Shown: positions 47,242 to 50,366 of the stretch, piece after piece
Position numbering within the stretch: position 1 is the stretch's first letter
Layout of the letters: each line of letters opens with the position of its first letter
IMG/VR virus record: IMGVR_UViG_3300011258_000154
Span: 1-50,366 of that record
DNA length: 50,366 nucleotides
Origin: a virus
Strand: one strand, 5' to 3'
Position numbers and translations under genes: made by a program
Notes under the pieces: model-generated
The model's database searches: none
What the model was told of the DNA's origin: nothing
The model's input: only the letters and a program-made list of their open reading frames with translations

Positions 47242-47415
47242 CTAATACCCAAGCCCCTCAAGATATTCCTTGACAGCCATCTCAACAATAGCCGTTTTAG
47301 AAATACGAGTCTTGACCCAGTGAGCGTCTAGCTTATCCCAGACATCTGCCCTAAGTCGAACACCCAGTTGCTTATACTCGAAGCCTTCAACTCCTTTACG
47401 TTCATCTTTATCCAT
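47242..47415 (-). CDS. Ribbon-helix-helix-like DNA-binding protein (57 aa)
   Basis: ATG 47415 follows AAAAGGAGAGAGTA and promoter F. The 57-aa product (MDKDERKGVEGFEYKQLGVR, then LRADVWDKLDAHWVKTRISKTAIVEMAVKEYLEGLGY) has the RHH plan: a short strand QLGVRLRADV, a helix WDKLDAHWVK, and a helix KTAIVEMAVKEYLE. RHH dimers bind operators as repressors or partition proteins. Being just behind a promoter of the repeated type, it is a good candidate for binding the repeat near the -35 boxes. Confidence 0.75.
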   Translation of the reverse strand: MDKDERKGVEGFEYKQLGVRLRADVWDKLDAHWVKTRISKTAIVEMAVKEYLEGLGY

Positions 47416-47429
47416 TACTCTCTCCTTTT

Positions 47430-47480
47430 AATAGTAAATATATAACTAATGATAGCAATTATATTAGTCAAGCTCGTTCT
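47430..47480 (-). promoter_or_regulatory. Degenerate promoter F
   Basis: On the minus strand CTTGACTAATATAATTGCTATCAT has TTGACT (47466-47471) and TGCTATCAT (47449-47457), but the two are 3 bp closer than in promoters A-D. It overlaps the end of the upstream nuclease gene and precedes the RHH gene. Confidence 0.5.
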
Positions 47481-47923
47481 TGAAAGTTTATGATATTATC
47501 TCCACTAACTTTGATAGCGTCTCTTTTCATAAGAATTTGAGCCAGTTCCTCCCAGTTCTCCTTCTTGAAGTTTCCAGAGTGAAACCAAGTTAGTAAGTTC
47601 ATAAACTCTTGTATTGTGGGTTTGCCGTAAAGTGATTCGGCATCGGCAACTAATCCAGTAAACTCTTTGCCTATTCGGATTAGAACCCATGAGTTGCCAC
47701 CTTGCTCTCGGTATTGTTTATTCCACATCATTTGATTTAACATTAAACCTGAAGCAAATCTCTTGCTCGGCCACTTGGCTAAATACTTTAATTCGATCCA
47801 ACCTGACTGGCCATTGCGAATGTAATGAACGTCAGGCATTCCTCGCATCACAGAGTTCTCTACTCGGTGCATGTTCACAGGACAATTATCCCTGACTAAG
47901 TTCCAGAAGTTTTTCTCACTCAT
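47468..47923 (-). CDS. PD-(D/E)XK nuclease, VRR-type resolvase-like
   Basis: The 151-aa protein has the compact nuclease core: Glu22 (VENSVMRGMPDV), Asp31 of the PD motif, Glu44 and Lys46 in GWIELKYL, then GLMLNQMMWNKQYREQGGNSWVLIRIG. This pattern fits VRR-NUC or Holliday-junction-resolvase-like phage endonucleases. It may trim branched DNA after replication and before packaging. It overlaps the previous gene by one base (TAATG). Confidence 0.82.
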   Translation of the reverse strand: MSEKNFWNLVRDNCPVNMHRVENSVMRGMPDVHYIRNGQSGWIELKYLAKWPSKRFASGLMLNQMMWNKQYREQGGNSWVLIRIGKEFTGLVADAESLYGKPTIQEFMNLLTWFHSGNFKKENWEELAQILMKRDAIKVSGDNIINFQERA

Positions 47924-48963
47924 TATCTGTTACCTATTTTCTTTTTTGTATATGGGATCGCACCTATAACTTTAATTTTAGGAACCTTTCCAGTGTAATG
48001 CTCTACATCTTTTTGATACAAAAGTTCATTGGAGGCATAGGCATTCCACGCTTTAATGAGCAACTCATTTCTCATTGATGGATCAAATTTATATTTTGTT
48101 TCAAAGACAAGTTTCATTTCACTCTTAATCTTATTAATAAGTCTCTTAACAGGAAAATTTGGGTTCCAGTTTTGAGGATGTTCATTTGATAGATCATTAA
48201 AAAAACTTTGTATTGCCGCAGAGCTTTGTGAATTTCCTGCCTTTAAAACACTAAATGCTAAACATCTTGCGCCTGCCCACTGCCCTCCATTAACAATTAG
48301 ATTTTTTGATGTATTCTTAGTTATCCTAATAGCTTCTTGAAGAGCGTTCTTTTGAGTTTCAGACAATCCAAACAAGTAAAACAATTTTGCAAAATACTGA
48401 GCATCATGTGTGCTTGCTCTAGTCGTTAAAGCAATATACTTTTCGTCTACCTCTTTCCAATCATTCGGATTGTTTAAACCAAACCACTTTCTGTGTAGTG
48501 CAATCATGGGAGATATTTTCGTAGGGTTTGCAACACCCATAGCATAAAATATATCCTTATCTTTTTTTAGCATACCTGTATCTATTGTTGAAAATGCCTC
48601 TGGGTCTATACCTGCAACAAAGTGCTGATTAGGAATAGATATTCCCGTATTGGCAATAGCATGAAGTCTGTGTTGACCATCTTGCAAACTTCCAAACCAA
48701 TCAAATCTAATTGGATCTCCGTTAACTGCAAAATGATTATTCTTTATTTTTAATTCGTATTCTTTAACGTGAAGAGGATCTAGTGGCCTATTAAGTTTAG
48801 ACTCAGGGTGAGGTTTCCGATTTAAAAGATACCTTGCGCCCTCTGGCGTTAAACTAGGAACAAAATAAACATCATATGTTTCACCACTAGATATTTTTCT
48901 CATCATCTCTGGGTCTAAGCCGCCCGTCCACTCATTAATATTTTTTGTCTTTAAGTTATTCAT
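47923..48963 (-). CDS. ParB/sulfiredoxin-like domain protein (346 aa)
   Basis: The 346-aa protein has the ParB-type motif LQDGQHRLHAIANTGISI (DGQHRL at residues 95-100) in a region PLDPLHVKEYELKIKNNHFAVNGDPIRFDWFGS, with DPEAFSTIDTGMLKKDKD after it. The C-terminal two thirds are helical with GGQWAGARCLAFSVLK. Some proteins of this type are ParB-like CTPases or nucleases, others are regulators in phages and actinobacterial plasmids. Here it lies between the SNF2 helicase and the resolvase-like nuclease, so DNA processing is likely. Confidence 0.75.
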   Translation of the reverse strand: MNNLKTKNINEWTGGLDPEMMRKISSGETYDVYFVPSLTPEGARYLLNRKPHPESKLNRPLDPLHVKEYELKIKNNHFAVNGDPIRFDWFGSLQDGQHRLHAIANTGISIPNQHFVAGIDPEAFSTIDTGMLKKDKDIFYAMGVANPTKISPMIALHRKWFGLNNPNDWKEVDEKYIALTTRASTHDAQYFAKLFYLFGLSETQKNALQEAIRITKNTSKNLIVNGGQWAGARCLAFSVLKAGNSQSSAAIQSFFNDLSNEHPQNWNPNFPVKRLINKIKSEMKLVFETKYKFDPSMRNELLIKAWNAYASNELLYQKDVEHYTGKVPKIKVIGAIPYTKKKIGNR

Positions 48964-50366
48964 TATTCTTCCTCCATAAAAATTGACATTGGATCTTTGG
49001 TTACAATATCTGCGATAGACTTCTTTGTTCGCAGTGCTTGGATTATTTTACTGTCGATTGACTTGCGGCACTCAATATCAATGTAGGTCACATTTTTCTC
49101 TGTGCCTATTCTGTGCGCCCTGTCTTCTGACTGCATACGCTCCTCCAAGTTAAAGCTGTTCGAATAGTAAATCGCATACTCAGCCTTGTTGAGCGTAATA
49201 CCAATTCCACCTGCCTGTGGATTTGATATAAAATACTTTACATCGGGGTCATTCTGAAATTTATGTACGGCAAGCTCTCTGTCGTCATTAGAGACATCTC
49301 CGTGGTAACTTACCGCCTCAGAGCCTAATAGCTTCTCTATGGCTCTTAAATCGGCTTTAAACCGCGCCCAGATGATTGTCTTACCACTGATATTGCCTAG
49401 CACCTCTCTCAATGCCTCAATGCGTGGGTTTACTTTATCAATCGGAATAGATGAATCTTCGGTTGGAAACCAACCACATAATATCTGTTGTAGCCTGAGA
49501 AGCCGTGTAATCGCCTCTGGAACCTCTATCATGTTTCCCTCAAGCTCTGCGACAAAAGATTTCTTTAGCTCTTTGTAGAGCTTGCTCTGAGCCGCAGACA
49601 TCTCAACGTAGTGGCGTTGGTATATCTTCTCAGGCAAATCCAAGCACTCACTCTTCAGAACTCTGAAGCTGTACTTGCCAAGACGCTCGGTCAGTTCATC
49701 CATATTTTGGTAGCCGACAATCTGCTTGTTCTTAAATCCACCCATCACACAGTACCTCTCCTTAAACTTGTAGAGCGATTTCGCCTCAAGAATATCAGGG
49801 TTAAGAAATTTAAATTGGGCGAAGACATCCTCAGCACCTTTGGTCACTGGCGTACCTGTTAAGATTCTCTTGGCTATCACATTCGGATGTTTGCCAAACT
49901 TCGTAATCATCTTGGTGCGCTTCGAACTCGGTGTCTTTATACGACTACTCTCATCGACAACCATTAGCACCTTGCTCTTCTTCAGGGCTGTCATCATATG
50001 TTTCTGAGCCGTTACAGATGTAAATGCCTCCACGTTAAATGCGAAGATCTTTAATCCGTCATACTCCAGAACTTCATTGAACTCATCGATTTGCTTCTTC
50101 TTCATTTGAGATGAATAGAATGTCGCCCTGTACTCACAGGCCATGTGAGTTGGAACCTCATTGTTGACCCAATTCCTGTGGACACCATTCGGGGCAATAA
50201 CAATCACTGTGTCGATTGCCTTGTTCTCGTAAAGATATGCGGCAGTGTCGATTATGACTTTAGTCTTGCCAGTGCCTTGCTCCATGAGAAGTGCAAAGCC
50301 TTTCCTCTTCTTGCTAAGATCAAATGCCTTCATTTGGTGGGCGAATGGTTTTGTTTTAAACTTCAT
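48963..50366 (-). CDS. SNF2-type DEAD/H helicase (467 aa)
   Basis: The gene is complete; its ATG is the last three bases of the window. Motifs: Gln11 region, Walker A MEQGTGKT (residues 28-35), Walker B VVDES (136-140), LTGTPV (169-174), a helicase C domain with NPQAGGIGITL (382-392) and QSEDRAHRIGT (412-422). This is the SF2, SNF2-like layout in a compact form, as found in many phages near replication genes. It probably translocates on double-stranded DNA and clears proteins or aids recombination. The next upstream gene lies outside the window. Confidence 0.93.
   Translation of the reverse strand: MKFKTKPFAHQMKAFDLSKKRKGFALLMEQGTGKTKVIIDTAAYLYENKAIDTVIVIAPNGVHRNWVNNEVPTHMACEYRATFYSSQMKKKQIDEFNEVLEYDGLKIFAFNVEAFTSVTAQKHMMTALKKSKVLMVVDESSRIKTPSSKRTKMITKFGKHPNVIAKRILTGTPVTKGAEDVFAQFKFLNPDILEAKSLYKFKERYCVMGGFKNKQIVGYQNMDELTERLGKYSFRVLKSECLDLPEKIYQRHYVEMSAAQSKLYKELKKSFVAELEGNMIEVPEAITRLLRLQQILCGWFPTEDSSIPIDKVNPRIEALREVLGNISGKTIIWARFKADLRAIEKLLGSEAVSYHGDVSNDDRELAVHKFQNDPDVKYFISNPQAGGIGITLNKAEYAIYYSNSFNLEERMQSEDRAHRIGTEKNVTYIDIECRKSIDSKIIQALRTKKSIADIVTKDPMSIFMEEE

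Noticed and set aside
1-50366. CRISPR array, integrase, transposase or tRNA
   Set aside because: No regularly spaced identical repeats with unique spacers were seen, and no recombinase, transposase or tRNA cloverleaf could be supported.

Overview
The window is almost all of a tailed-phage genome (class Caudoviricetes), probably a podovirus-like phage of a marine Gram-negative bacterium. The evidence is a terminase pair, a large portal protein, scaffold, a capsid protein of HK97/Mu gpT type, short-tail adaptor-like proteins, an S74-type tail fibre, a GH108 endolysin with a 3-TM holin, and many small proteins of types familiar from marine phages and viromes. The DNA is AT-rich and densely packed, with many ATGA or TAATG overlaps. 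Sec signal peptides and a lipobox protein point to a two-membrane host. No integrase, RNA polymerase, tRNA or DNA polymerase was seen. The left edge cuts one gene; the right edge is the start codon of a helicase.

Layout. (1) 1-24977, minus strand, read right to left: a GroES-like co-chaperonin and scaffold, major capsid and tail-connector proteins, tail fibres, lysis cassette (XhlA-like protein, EF-hand membrane protein, holin, endolysin), tail/stabilisation protein, putative internal virion proteins, then a block of secreted or membrane proteins. (2) 25201-28734, plus strand: an island of small early-type genes including an ArdC-like antirestriction protein. (3) 28731-40206, minus strand: TerS, TerL, portal, then accessory and structural proteins, a run of tiny basic proteins and two modular polyvalent-like proteins. 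(4) 40291-50366, minus strand: early/replication genes, namely a SNF2-type helicase, a ParB-like protein, a PD-(D/E)XK nuclease, a ribbon-helix-helix protein, a RecE-like exonuclease, an SSB and a TOPRIM primase-helicase, plus two 2OG-Fe(II) oxygenases and small early genes.

The most unusual content is non-coding. A promoter-like motif of about 40 bp recurs before early genes on both strands. A GGGGAGC-loop-GCTCCCC hairpin is joined to an almost invariant ribosome-binding leader (AAGGGAGAAACAAAATG) and recurs four times. Two clusters of GTATGAAA iterons, each with a perfect 12-bp inverted repeat, lie at the divergent junction near 25.0 kb and beside the primase-helicase near 42.7 kb. Between a small early gene and a strong terminator, 42077-42173 can fold into a small structured RNA whose loop is complementary to the shared leader. 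I infer that it is a candidate phage antisense regulator of early translation; this is untested.

How the parts may work together: early transcripts start at the repeated promoters, the small genes share one translation signal, ArdC may protect incoming DNA, and replication probably starts at the iteron regions with primase-helicase, SSB and RecE. The late minus-strand genes then build, package and release virions.
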